Positions 8,250 to 15,602 of a stretch of 42,600 nucleotides of DNA are shown one piece after another. Both the position numbers and the translations under genes were made by a program. Source of the stretch: Clostridiales bacterium UBA7103. GTDB lineage: Bacteria > Bacillota > Clostridia > Oscillospirales > Oscillospiraceae. How positions within the stretch are numbered: position 1 is the stretch's first letter; every line of letters begins with the position of its first letter. The notes under the pieces are model-generated. The model ran no database searches, was not told where the DNA came from, and was given only the letters and a program-made list of their open reading frames with translations. The stretch lies in the NCBI GenBank assembly GCA_002493305.1, contig DKYJ01000021.1:1928-44527 (forward strand), given 5' to 3'.

Positions 8250-8250
8250 C
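8222..8250 (-). promoter_or_regulatory. Sigma-E promoter of spoIVA
   Basis: On the minus strand GAATAAA (8250-8244) matches the sigma-E -35 consensus KMATAWW fully. CATAGACT (8229-8222) matches the -10 consensus CATACAHT at 7 of 8 positions. The spacing is 14 bp, as expected. Transcription would start near 8215. Confidence 0.8.
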
Positions 8251-8258
8251 CCGTATGC

Positions 8259-9026
8259 TTACAGTGCCGACACTATCTGATGATGTGTTTTAGATACATC
8301 CACCTCTATCTGTGGAAATCGCTCATTCAGGCGGCGCTTCAGCACAGGGACTATGGGGTTCTCGGTGCAGAAATGATCAGCATCAATGAGGTTTATACCC
8401 AACTCCTCCGCAAGAAGAAAATGGTGGTAGCTCACATCCGCCGTCACATAAGTATCGCAGCCCTTTTCAAAGGCAGCCTGAACCTCGCCGCCGCCTGCGC
8501 CTCCCATAACGGCAAGGCGCTTTACCGGTTTACCCGCGCTGTAATATCGCAGGCCATGCACATTGAGTCGATCGCGGCACATTTCGGCAAAGGCCATAAA
8601 CTCCATAGGCTCAGGAAGCTCCCCTACCCTGCCGCAATTTTCCGTGTCAAGCCCCTGCTCGCTATTTGCGCCCAGAAGCTCGATAAGCGCATCGTTTACA
8701 CCGCCTTGAGCAATATCAAGATTCGTGTGCATGGATATGGCGGAGATGTTGGCACGGGCAAGGCGCAGAGTCTTTGCCCCCTTCCCTTCCGCTGTCACGT
8801 TATTAAGGCCGCCAAATATAAGCGGGTGGTGAGATACAATAAGCTCCGCGCCAAGAGCAATAGCTTCATCTATTACTGCGTTTGTTATATCCAACGCCAC
8901 GAGCACCTTGTTCACCTCCTGACAAAGAGAGCCAACCTGTATGCCCGAGTTATCAAAATCCATTTGCAGCTCCAGCGGCGAGACGGTTTTTAAAAAGTCA
9001 TATATTTCCGAAACTTTTATGGTCAT
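8259..9026 (-). CDS. Nif3-like dinuclear metal centre protein
   Basis: The 255-residue product carries the Nif3/YqfO metal ligands: SHHPLIF (His66, His67), MHTNLD (His100, Asp104) and DADHFCTE (His218, Glu222). These bind two metals inside a hexameric ring. It lacks the PII-like insertion of the longer YqfO proteins. The start overlaps the trmK stop (ATGA), so the pair is translationally coupled, an arrangement common in Firmicutes. The biochemical role of the family is unsettled; GTP cyclohydrolase I type 2 is an annotation that should not be taken as proven. No terminator follows before the spoIVA promoter, so read-through into spoIVA is likely. Confidence 0.93.
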   Translation of the reverse strand: MTIKVSEIYDFLKTVSPLELQMDFDNSGIQVGSLCQEVNKVLVALDITNAVIDEAIALGAELIVSHHPLIFGGLNNVTAEGKGAKTLRLARANISAISMHTNLDIAQGGVNDALIELLGANSEQGLDTENCGRVGELPEPMEFMAFAEMCRDRLNVHGLRYYSAGKPVKRLAVMGGAGGGEVQAAFEKGCDTYVTADVSYHHFLLAEELGINLIDADHFCTENPIVPVLKRRLNERFPQIEVDVSKTHHQIVSAL

Positions 9027-9712
9027 ATTGCGCTTCCTTCCAAGTTACTTTTAAGCTCATCAAGCACATTTATTATAATTTTTTGGCGGGCGGTGCTCTG
9101 TGTGGCGCTGGAGCGCTCAATTCCATTGAGGACATTTTCAAGCCGTTGTATCTGCTGGGCGCAAAATTCAACGAACAATGGCTCAGCCCGCAAAAGGTCG
9201 TACTTCCCAACAAAAAGCTCTCCGTCGCTGAGCTGTGTCTCTCCACCGAAGCGAGCCGCGATGACTGGGTAAATCACCCCGCTATCCTTTACAAGGGCTT
9301 CGGATAAAATCTCAAATCCGTTGTAAATGAGCCAGTACCGCAGCACCTGGGGCTTTGTCATGGGCTGGTATATATGCAGGTACCTGCTGTTCCAGCTCCA
9401 CTCCGCTCTGTCTAGAATACCGCATATTGTGTCTCCGCCCATACCGGCAATTACAATAGTATCCACTTTATCAGGTGGGCAAAGCTCGAGCCCGTCACAC
9501 AGTAAAAAGGATATCCGTTCACTTTGCCCTGCGGCAAGCGCACTGCGGCGGGCAGCGGCGAGAGGCTTTGGGCGGATATCTGTGGCAATTATATTCCCTG
9601 TGTATCCATTTTGAGCAAGGTAAACCGGCAGATAGCCATGGTCTGTGCCCACATCAACAAGACCCAAACCATTACTAATAAATTCGTATATTTTTTTTAG
9701 GCGTTTATTCAT
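9023..9712 (-). CDS. trmK: tRNA (adenine-22 N1)-methyltransferase
   Basis: This is a 229-residue SAM-dependent methyltransferase. Motif I is VDVGTDHGYLP near residue 20, followed by the NIIATDIRPKPL stretch (motif II) and AGMGGDTI. TrmK methylates N1 of A22 in the D-loop of certain bacterial tRNAs. An upstream in-frame ATG at 9742 was rejected because it lies inside a strong terminator hairpin. Starting at 9712 gives MNKRLKKIYEFI, which lines up with the family's N terminus. No clear Shine-Dalgarno precedes either start. Confidence 0.92.
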   Translation of the reverse strand: MNKRLKKIYEFISNGLGLVDVGTDHGYLPVYLAQNGYTGNIIATDIRPKPLAAARRSALAAGQSERISFLLCDGLELCPPDKVDTIVIAGMGGDTICGILDRAEWSWNSRYLHIYQPMTKPQVLRYWLIYNGFEILSEALVKDSGVIYPVIAARFGGETQLSDGELFVGKYDLLRAEPLFVEFCAQQIQRLENVLNGIERSSATQSTARQKIIINVLDELKSNLEGSAI

Positions 9713-9725
9713 AGGAAAAATGGCA

Positions 9726-9765
9726 TAAAAATCATGAAGCATTGAATCTACTTCAATGCTTCATG
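9726..9765 (-). terminator. Terminator between the DUF1858 gene and trmK
   Basis: Perfect 14-bp arms at 9733-9746 and 9752-9765 enclose a 5-base loop. On the minus strand the stem is followed by TTTTT (9730-9726). It lies 10 bases after the DUF1858 stop codon and overlaps the false upstream trmK start. Confidence 0.85.
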
Positions 9766-9775
9766 CAATCATCCC

Positions 9776-9976
9776 TTAAACAGTCTCCAAATAAGCCTTC
9801 AGGGCAATGAGAAATTCATCAGGGTCAACGCCGTGGACCGCGCAGGCCTGCTCAAGGTTCTCACCGCTGGAAAGAGCGCAGCCCATGCAGTGCATACCGA
9901 TTGCCTGGAAAGCAGGCATTGCCTGAGGGCAGTTAGCAACGATGTCGGAAATAAGAGTTTCTCTTGTAATCTCCAT
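9776..9976 (-). CDS. DUF1858 domain protein (hybrid-cluster-associated type)
   Basis: This is a 66-residue protein with the DUF1858/ScdA N-terminal fold: TLISDIVANCPQAMPAF, then the cysteine motif MHCMGCALSSGENL (Cys30, Cys33), and Cys45. The family is found alone or at the N terminus of di-iron Fe-S repair proteins, and often beside hybrid cluster proteins. It is thought to bind a metal or a disulfide. No partner gene lies close by here. GAGGTG precedes the start at good distance, and its own terminator follows. Confidence 0.88.
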   Translation of the reverse strand: MEITRETLISDIVANCPQAMPAFQAIGMHCMGCALSSGENLEQACAVHGVDPDEFLIALKAYLETV

Positions 9977-10013
9977 TTGTACACCTCATTTTGATAGAAA
10001 ACTTAACAGATAA

Positions 10014-10045
10014 CAGTAAAGGGACGCTCTCGCGCCCCTTTACTG
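10014..10045 (-). terminator. Hairpin after the zinc-ribbon gene
   Basis: Ten-base arms (10014-10023 and 10036-10045) with a GC-rich inner part lie 13 bases past the stop of the zinc-ribbon gene. A T-rich stretch follows on the minus strand. Confidence 0.6.
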
Positions 10046-10057
10046 CAAACAAGCCAA

Positions 10058-10336
10058 TCAGGCCTGCTCTCTCATCTTAGCAAAGCACTCGCTGCAGTAA
10101 ACAGGGCGATCAGACTTGGGCTCGAAGGGAACCTTTGCCTCGCCGCCGCAGGCTGCGCAGACAGCAGTGAAGAACTCGCGGGGACCACGGGCAGCATTCT
10201 TGCGAGCGTCACGGCAGGCCTTGCAGCGCTGGGGCTCGTTCTGGAAGCCGCGCTCGGCATAGAACTCCTGCTCACCGGCGGTAAATACGAACTCATTACC
10301 ACACTCTTTGCAAACTAAAGTCTTGTCTTCGTACAT
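10058..10336 (-). CDS. Double zinc-ribbon protein
   Basis: The 92-residue protein carries four CxxC knuckles forming two C4 zinc ribbons: Cys9/Cys12 with Cys38/Cys41, and Cys60/Cys63 with Cys81/Cys84. The first half fits the probable zinc-ribbon family (zf-trcl type). The second resembles short CxxC-CxxC domain proteins of unknown function. It is rich in Arg and Lys between the ribbons, which would suit nucleic-acid binding. GAGAGG precedes the start. It follows sigH by 47 bases on the same strand, and the two may be co-transcribed. Function unknown. Confidence 0.88.
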   Translation of the reverse strand: MYEDKTLVCKECGNEFVFTAGEQEFYAERGFQNEPQRCKACRDARKNAARGPREFFTAVCAACGGEAKVPFEPKSDRPVYCSECFAKMREQA

Positions 10337-10383
10337 TTTTGATCCTCTCTTTGATTATGTGCCGTTATCGGCTGTATTTGCGT

Positions 10384-11001
10384 TCAGCTGAAGCTGATTT
10401 CGCCAAGATTAATGTCCCGCGCCAGTTTGCGTCTGATCCTTTGCACGGCATTGTCTATCGCTTTAGGCGTTTTACCGAGGCGCAAAGCAATATCTCTGTA
10501 AGAAAGCCCCTCTAAATATAAACCTAAAACTTTTATTTCAAGCTCGGACAAATGCCTGTAAAAGGCCGCATAAAGTTCTTCCTTGCTCTCTCTGGCCAGA
10601 ACCAATTTCTCCGGGCTGAGCCGGAGCGCCTCTGGGATAGCCGATAATTGTGCGTTTGAATCTTCGGAGAGTTGCTCAAGCGATACACCGTCGTTAAGCG
10701 GGAAATGCTTTAATCGGGATGCGGACTTAATAGCTGATAATATGCGCATGCGGATACAATGCTCCGCATAAGTACGGAAAGAGGCACCAAGCTCGCTCTT
10801 ATAATGGCGGATCGCGGAAAGCAGACCGAACATACCCTCCTGAGTCAGATCCTCGCTGTCTCCTCCTGCAAGGAACAGGGGGCGTGCACAACTGCGGACA
10901 AGGTACATATACCGCTCAACCAAGGCGTCCTCGGCTTCCCTGTCGCCTCCTGCGGAGAGACTTTGCAGTTGTTCATCGCTCAAACTTGAATAATCCAACA
11001 T
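10384..11001 (-). CDS. sigH: RNA polymerase sigma-70 factor, SigH-like
   Basis: The 205-residue product has region 2 (about 25-95; EDLTQEGMFGLLSAIRHY contains the core-binding part) and a region 4 helix-turn-helix near 163-187 (YRDIALRLGKTPKAIDNA). Length and the conserved stretches around HFPLND and LYLEGLSYRDIA match SigH (Spo0H), the factor that controls the start of sporulation. Region 3 is very short, as in SigH. The Shine-Dalgarno is weak. A strong sigma-A promoter lies 38-65 bases upstream. Confidence 0.85.
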   Translation of the reverse strand: MLDYSSLSDEQLQSLSAGGDREAEDALVERYMYLVRSCARPLFLAGGDSEDLTQEGMFGLLSAIRHYKSELGASFRTYAEHCIRMRILSAIKSASRLKHFPLNDGVSLEQLSEDSNAQLSAIPEALRLSPEKLVLARESKEELYAAFYRHLSELEIKVLGLYLEGLSYRDIALRLGKTPKAIDNAVQRIRRKLARDINLGEISFS

Positions 11002-11038
11002 ACCGCAACACTTATTTTCAGCTTAATATACAACAGAT

Positions 11039-11066
11039 ATTATACATCATATTTGTACAAAGTCAA
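11039..11066 (-). promoter_or_regulatory. Sigma-A promoter of sigH
   Basis: On the minus strand TTGACT (11066-11061) and TATAAT (11044-11039) are separated by 16 bp. Confidence 0.72.
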
Positions 11067-11108
11067 TATATTATTCAAAAAAAGTCCTTAATTTTTTTCG
11101 TTTTTTGC

Positions 11109-12149
11109 TCAAATCTCCAATTCCTGCTGTCCCATATAGGCAATATTCAGGTGTTCATACGCTTTTTTTGTGACACAGCGGCCACGGGGCGTGCGTATCA
11201 AAAAGCCATTTTGCAGCAGGTATGGCTCATAAACGTCCTCAAGCGTCACAGCCTCTTCATTTATTGTGGCGGCAAGGGTATCAAGCCCAACTGGCCCGCC
11301 GCCGTAAAACTCTATGATGCTGCGGAGCATACGCCTGTCCAGTGCGTCAAGCCCCTGCTTATCTACCTCAAGGCTCCGGAGCGCCTCATCAGCGATTTTC
11401 TTCGTAATAACGCCATTTCCGCGCACCTGAGCAAAATCACGCACACGCCTTAAAAGACGGTTTGCGATACGCGGCGTGCCTCTTGAGCGGGAGGCGATCT
11501 CCATAGCGCCGCTGTGCTCTATCTCTACTGACAGGATCGAGGCTGAGCGCTCAACGATTTTAAGAAGCTCATCAGGCGTGTACAGCTCGAGCCTGAGAGA
11601 AACTCCAAACCTGTCGCGCAGAGGTGCGGTAAGCTGACCGGAACGCGTCGTCGCCCCAATCAGTGTAAAATGAGGAAGGTCAAGGTGGATAGAGTTTGCC
11701 GATGGGCCTTTGCCAAGTATAATATCAATGGCATAGTCCTCCATGGCTGGGTAAAGGATTTCCTCATAGGCTCTGTTGAGCCGGTGTATCTCATCTACAA
11801 AGAGAATATCACCTGGGTTGAGGTTTGTAAGCATTGCGACCAGATCTCCGGGCTTTTCAATTGCCGGGCCGGAAGTAATGCGCATATTTACGCCCATCTC
11901 GTGGGCGATGACTGCGGCAAGGGTAGTCTTTCCCAGACCCGGAGGGCCGTGCAGCAGCACATGGTCAAGCGGCTCGCTTCGCATTTTTGCGGCATTAATA
12001 AATATCTCAAGGTTGTCCTTGGCTTTTTTCTGACCAATGTACTCTGCCATTGACCTTGGACGCAGAGAGCCTTCTCCACTGTCCTCAGGCAGGCTTGCGG
12101 CAGTTGTTACAATTTCATCATTTGTATCGCTGGAAAAACTGATACTCAT
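11109..12149 (-). CDS. ruvB: Holliday junction branch-migration ATPase RuvB
   Basis: The 346-residue AAA+ protein shows Walker A GPPGLGKTT (68-76), Walker B with DEIH (119-122), the sensor and arginine-finger region GATTRSGQLTAPLRDRFG, and the C-terminal winged helix. RuvB hexamers pump DNA through the junction held by RuvA. It is the last gene of a ruvC-ruvA-ruvB cluster, separated from ruvA by 115 bases that hold a hairpin at the ruvA stop. Confidence 0.98.
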   Translation of the reverse strand: MSISFSSDTNDEIVTTAASLPEDSGEGSLRPRSMAEYIGQKKAKDNLEIFINAAKMRSEPLDHVLLHGPPGLGKTTLAAVIAHEMGVNMRITSGPAIEKPGDLVAMLTNLNPGDILFVDEIHRLNRAYEEILYPAMEDYAIDIILGKGPSANSIHLDLPHFTLIGATTRSGQLTAPLRDRFGVSLRLELYTPDELLKIVERSASILSVEIEHSGAMEIASRSRGTPRIANRLLRRVRDFAQVRGNGVITKKIADEALRSLEVDKQGLDALDRRMLRSIIEFYGGGPVGLDTLAATINEEAVTLEDVYEPYLLQNGFLIRTPRGRCVTKKAYEHLNIAYMGQQELEI

Positions 12150-12247
12150 TTGCAGCTCCCGTTAATTTCCCATGGGGCATAACCCATATAATATACTTCA
12201 GCCTCATTTTCCCCACAAGTGAATGAGGAAACCGGCAATTCGTAACT

Positions 12248-12270
12248 CAATAACTGCCCGTCAGTTATTG
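12248..12270 (-). repeat. Hairpin across the ruvA stop codon
   Basis: Nine-base perfect arms (12248-12256 and 12262-12270) surround a 5-base loop. The ruvA stop codon (12265-12267) lies in one arm. No T run follows, so it is more likely an mRNA-stability or partial-attenuation element than a terminator. Confidence 0.5.
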
Positions 12271-12864
12271 CACCATGTTTTTAAGTACGGATTTTATAAT
12301 ATCCTCCGCTCTCATGCCTTCAACATTCAGTTTTCTCAGGATCGGCGCGATCTCAGCGCTTGAATAGCCAAGCATCGTCAGCGCGGCCATCGCGTCACCC
12401 ATGGCGGAGTTATCCGATGCCGGAGCGCTCACACTGACCGTAGGCATGTCTACGCTTCCAAGCTCCTTGGAAATTTTATCCTTTAGCTCCAGAATTATCC
12501 TCTGGGCAATTTTCTTGCCAATACCGGGTGCGGCGGTCAGCGCCTTTTCATCGCTGTTCATAACTGCCAGTGCCAGCCCCTCCGGAGTATTGCAGGAGAG
12601 AATGGACAGCGCCGCCTTTGGCCCCACGCCGGAAACTGAGATAAGCATTTCATAACAGCTCTTCTCCCCTTTTGAGGCAAAGCCATATAAATCAAAACTG
12701 CTCTCGGTAATAGCTTCGGCAATATAAAGCCTGCGTTTTTCGCCCATTTTGAGTGCGCCTGCTGTTGAAGCGGTTATATTGACCGCAAAACCAACCCCGC
12801 CGCAGTCGATTACGGCAAGATTTGGCTGTATCTCAGAAACAACACCGTCTAAGTGGTAGAACAT
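12265..12864 (-). CDS. ruvA: Holliday junction DNA-binding protein RuvA
   Basis: The protein has 199 residues when started at ATG 12864 (MFYHLDGVV), the conserved RuvA beginning; AGAGGGG lies just upstream. A longer in-frame start at 12915 would add 17 residues absent from the family. Three domains are visible: OB fold (1-63), tandem helix-hairpin-helix (ISVSGVGPKAAL and AAPGIGKKIAQRI), and domain III that contacts RuvB (about 150-199). It overlaps the ruvC end by 16 bases. Confidence 0.97.
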   Translation of the reverse strand: MFYHLDGVVSEIQPNLAVIDCGGVGFAVNITASTAGALKMGEKRRLYIAEAITESSFDLYGFASKGEKSCYEMLISVSGVGPKAALSILSCNTPEGLALAVMNSDEKALTAAPGIGKKIAQRIILELKDKISKELGSVDMPTVSVSAPASDNSAMGDAMAALTMLGYSSAEIAPILRKLNVEGMRAEDIIKSVLKNMVQ

Positions 12865-13361
12865 TCTTCTTTGTCCCCTCTGTATAATAGAGATGTGGAG
12901 CTGCGGGCGTGGCACAAGGCAAGAGCTACCGCGTCAGCCGCGTCATCGGGCTTCGGCGGTGCGGACAATCCACAAAGCCGACGCACCATGTCCATGACCT
13001 GGGTCTTTTCAGCCCTACCATATCCCACCACAGCCTGTTTGACCTGGAGGGGTGTATACTCGTAGATACTGACTCCAGCCTTTCGGCAGGCAAGCAGGAT
13101 AACTCCCCTGCCGTGTGCGACGGCGATGCCCGTAGTTATATTTGTATTAAAAAACAGCTCCTCAATGGAGACCGCGTCCGGCTTAAAGGCCTCAAGCAGG
13201 TGCTGAAGATCCTCATAGATCTGCTCAAGTCTGGAAGAGAGACTTGTGTGAGCGGGCGTTGTGATAACGCCGCAGGTCACGAGCCTGTGCCTGTTCTTAT
13301 CTGAGTCCACAATGCCAAAGCCTATGGTAGCGATCCCGGGGTCTATGCCCAATATACGCAT
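12849..13361 (-). CDS. ruvC: Crossover junction endonuclease RuvC
   Basis: The 170-residue RNase H-fold resolvase keeps its acidic catalytic set: Asp7 (GIDPG), Glu67 (SIEELFF) and the C-terminal Asp pair in KPDDAADA (139/140 and 143). It cuts Holliday junctions symmetrically. GGATGTGA precedes the start. It is the first gene of the ruv operon, with a promoter 19-47 bases upstream. Confidence 0.97.
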   Translation of the reverse strand: MRILGIDPGIATIGFGIVDSDKNRHRLVTCGVITTPAHTSLSSRLEQIYEDLQHLLEAFKPDAVSIEELFFNTNITTGIAVAHGRGVILLACRKAGVSIYEYTPLQVKQAVVGYGRAEKTQVMDMVRRLCGLSAPPKPDDAADAVALALCHARSSTSLLYRGDKEECSTT

Positions 13362-13379
13362 CGTATCACATCCATTAAG

Positions 13380-13408
13380 ATTTTAGCATAAACCGCTTTA
13401 ATTGGCAA
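13380..13408 (-). promoter_or_regulatory. Promoter of ruvCAB
   Basis: On the minus strand TTGCCA (13408-13403) and TAAAAT (13385-13380) are 17 bp apart. No SOS-box-like dyad was noticed. Confidence 0.6.
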
Positions 13409-13421
13409 CAAAAAGAAGCTG

Positions 13422-13451
13422 CAAAAGCCGCGTCAGTAGACGCGGCTTTTG
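13422..13451 (-). terminator. Terminator of xerD
   Basis: Thirteen-base perfect arms (13422-13434 and 13439-13451) surround an AGTA loop and begin directly after the xerD stop. The 3' arm ends in a T run on the minus strand. Confidence 0.85.
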
Positions 13452-14342
13452 TTATGCTCTGGGATGGGCCTTGTTATATACATCTTTCAGCTGCTTTTTG
13501 ACAAGCTGAGAATAAATCTGGGTCGAGGATATATCAGCGTGACCCATCATCTCCTGTATGGCGTGGATATCGGCCCCGTTTTCAAGCAGGTGTGCTGCAA
13601 AGGAGTGGCGCAAAGTATGGGGGGTGATATCCTTCTCGATCTTGGCTTTTTTCTGGTAGTACTTTATAAGCTTCCAAAAGCCCTGACGGGACATGCGCTC
13701 ACCGTTTACGTTGACAAATAGCGAGGGTTCATCCGGAACAGCAATCATTTGAGGTCTGACAAGGTCAATGTACTCTGTTAAAGCCCTGATAGCGGCGGGA
13801 TACATGGGTATGTAGCGCTCCTTATTCTTGCTGCGGCAGCGGATTATACCTGCTGTCAGATTCACATCGCTTATATCAAGGTCAATAAGCTCAGTGACTC
13901 TGATGCCGGTTGCGTACAGCAGCTCAAGCATTGCCTTGTCGCGGTAGCCCTTGGCATCAATGCACTTGGGCTGCTCCAAAAGCAGCTCCACCTCTTTGCT
14001 GGTGAGTATCTCCGGCAGCTTATGGGTGCTCTTTTCAGTGCTTATCTTTGTGGCGGGATTGGCCTTTACTATTTGCTTTATGCACAGGTGCGTATACATG
14101 CTTTTTATTGAAGCAACGCTTCGCGAAATGGTGGCAGCAGACTTGCCTTTTCCTTTCAGCCACTCCGTATATTCCTGTACATCGGGCTGCTGTACCGTGT
14201 CGATGCTCAGATCAGTGTTAGCTTCCAGATATTCACTAAACTGCCTGACATCGCGGAGATAAGAATTAACGGTATTTGCAGAGGCCTTCTTCTCCTCAAC
14301 AAGATACTTTTCAAAAATCTCCAGACACTGAGAGTTTTGCAT
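13452..14342 (-). CDS. xerD: Site-specific tyrosine recombinase XerD
   Basis: The protein is 296 residues, typical for XerD, when started at ATG 14342, which follows GGAGGG by 8 bases. The open frame extends 82 codons further upstream, but that part overlaps the previous gene and has no family match. Catalytic residues are Arg148 (TGIRVTEL), Lys172, His242 and Arg245 (HTLRH), His268 (MGH) and Tyr277. XerD with XerC resolves chromosome dimers at dif at the septum. The preceding membrane gene ends 22 bases upstream, so the two are co-transcribed. Confidence 0.95.
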   Translation of the reverse strand: MQNSQCLEIFEKYLVEEKKASANTVNSYLRDVRQFSEYLEANTDLSIDTVQQPDVQEYTEWLKGKGKSAATISRSVASIKSMYTHLCIKQIVKANPATKISTEKSTHKLPEILTSKEVELLLEQPKCIDAKGYRDKAMLELLYATGIRVTELIDLDISDVNLTAGIIRCRSKNKERYIPMYPAAIRALTEYIDLVRPQMIAVPDEPSLFVNVNGERMSRQGFWKLIKYYQKKAKIEKDITPHTLRHSFAAHLLENGADIHAIQEMMGHADISSTQIYSQLVKKQLKDVYNKAHPRA

Positions 14343-14364
14343 CAGCAAGCCCTCCTTTCTCTGT

Positions 14365-14871
14365 CTATAATCTGAGTATAATGTAAAAAGCCAGCGCCAT
14401 AAAAACAATGGCAAAAGCCAACGGCAAAAAAGCTTTCGAATATTCCGCCCTTGCGCTCTCTCCGCAACGCTCAAAAGCACTCGACAGCATACCGCAACAG
14501 CGCATACCGCCGTGACTGAGAACAAAATACCCGGGTGTAAACACTGCGCAAAGGATAAGTGTATTCTTATCCAGCGCCCCGCTGTCAAGATATCCCGTCA
14601 CTATATTCTCTGCCAAAAAGCCCACATAAGCTCCGGAGAGCAGGGCGCAGACTGGGAGCATGGCAAAGCCTGCAGGGAGCCCAGTAAAAGCCAATGCCAG
14701 GAGCGAAAGCAGCGCAAAAACCGCTATACTTATCTCTATCACCGGCGGCGTGGAAAGTAAACCGCTCACGACACTCTTTCCAGGCAGTGCACCCACAAGG
14801 AAGAAGATAAAAATGAGAGCGCGGAAAAGCCCGTCCCTGCCCTTATACCTGTCTACCGCTTCAATTTCCAT
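14365..14871 (-). CDS. Polytopic membrane protein, possibly SpoIIM-like
   Basis: The 168-residue product has about five hydrophobic segments (15-30, 46-63, 66-87, 104-121, 147-166). The stretch FTGLPAGFAMLPVCALLSGAYVGF is loosely like the core of SpoIIM, a forespore-engulfment membrane protein. In Bacillus subtilis spoIIM lies close upstream of xerD, as this gene does. Both points are weak, so the identity is a hypothesis. It has no clear Shine-Dalgarno. Its promoter region carries a long perfect inverted repeat (14891-14942). Confidence 0.78.
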   Translation of the reverse strand: MEIEAVDRYKGRDGLFRALIFIFFLVGALPGKSVVSGLLSTPPVIEISIAVFALLSLLALAFTGLPAGFAMLPVCALLSGAYVGFLAENIVTGYLDSGALDKNTLILCAVFTPGYFVLSHGGMRCCGMLSSAFERCGESARAEYSKAFLPLAFAIVFMALAFYIILRL

Positions 14872-14890
14872 ACTTTATATGCCCGAAGAA

Positions 14891-14942
14891 ATTGTTACAG
14901 CAAATAACTTTTTGATTTACATAACGGGGTTGCTGTAACAAT
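14891..14942. repeat. 13-bp perfect inverted repeat in the leader of the membrane gene-xerD unit
   Basis: ATTGTTACAGCAA at 14891-14903 is repeated in inverted form at 14930-14942, with 26 bp between. Each arm contains the small dyad TGTTACA. The distal arm overlaps the -10 box, the proximal arm lies in the 5' leader. Confidence 0.8.
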
Positions 14943-14968
14943 ATATTACAAATACGCAAAATTTTCAA
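14940..14968 (-). promoter_or_regulatory. Sigma-A promoter of the membrane gene-xerD unit
   Basis: On the minus strand TTGAAA (14968-14963) and TATATT (14945-14940) are 17 bp apart. The flanking stretch up to 15140 is AT-rich and shows no gene. Confidence 0.65.
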
Positions 14969-15140
14969 GTCCTTTTTTGAAATTTTTTTGAAGTTTTTTT
15001 ATTTTTATGTTAACAGAGATTACAAATAGACACTATTTATAGTCAATTTCAAGTCTGCAAACCTGGCTGTGGTACTATATCTTGTAAGAAAAAAACTTTT
15101 GATGATAAATATTATTTTTTGATTATGTAACCCCTCCGTT

Positions 15141-15563
15141 TCACCGGCCTCGTCTGGGATCGATCCGGCTTTTTTTGCCCTTGTCTTTTTTGCCGGAAAA
15201 AAAGAACGCGCCAAAAACGCAACCTGTCAGCGTAAAGGACACAACGCTCAAAACCCCGCCTGAGGATAAGTCCGCACCCTTTACGATAAACCCTACGGTC
15301 AGCAGTAGGATAATGACCACCACCGCCGTAAGTGCTCCAGCCAAAATACCGCCGCTTTTCCTGCCGGCCGCTGCCCCGGCTGACGCGGCGATAACAAAGC
15401 TCAAAGCTGAGCTGATATAGCCCATTGCCCCTTCGCTCACTCCGGCTTTAAGGCAAATAAACGAAGCGATTGGCAGTAAAACCGCCGCGCTTATCCCCCA
15501 AGCAAGGCAGCCGCTGAGCAAAAAACGCATATCCATCTTTTGTAAGGCATTGCTTTTTGGCAT
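15141..15563 (-). CDS. Small membrane protein, TIGR04086-like
   Basis: The protein has 140 residues from ATG 15563; GGGAGGTG lies 5 bases upstream, and the longer frame from 15584 would start inside the hairpin. Four hydrophobic segments (about 14-34, 44-62, 72-93, 102-122) end in a very basic tail (KKDKGKKSRIDPRRGR). The pattern fits the TIGR04086 family of four-helix membrane proteins from Clostridia, function unknown. The Shine-Dalgarno is buried in a hairpin that also looks like the terminator of the preceding gene. Confidence 0.8.
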   Translation of the reverse strand: MPKSNALQKMDMRFLLSGCLAWGISAAVLLPIASFICLKAGVSEGAMGYISSALSFVIAASAGAAAGRKSGGILAGALTAVVVIILLLTVGFIVKGADLSSGGVLSVVSFTLTGCVFGAFFFSGKKDKGKKSRIDPRRGR

Positions 15564-15569
15564 AAAAAC

Positions 15570-15602
15570 ACCTCCCGATATCAAAAGATATTAACGGGAG
15601 GT
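15570..15602 (-). promoter_or_regulatory. Hairpin sequestering a Shine-Dalgarno site
   Basis: Arms 15570-15582 and 15587-15602 pair over 13 bp with a 3-base bulge and a 4-base loop. The ribosome binding site GGGAGGTG of the 15563 gene lies in the downstream arm. On the minus strand GTTTTT follows, so the same structure may terminate the upstream gene. Confidence 0.7.

Noticed and set aside
8205..8993. A 262-codon open frame on the plus strand
   Set aside because: It is the reverse of the nif3-like gene and starts inside the spoIVA control region.
14343..14588. An 82-codon N-terminal extension of xerD
   Set aside because: It overlaps the preceding membrane gene; GGAGGG and family length support the start at 14342.
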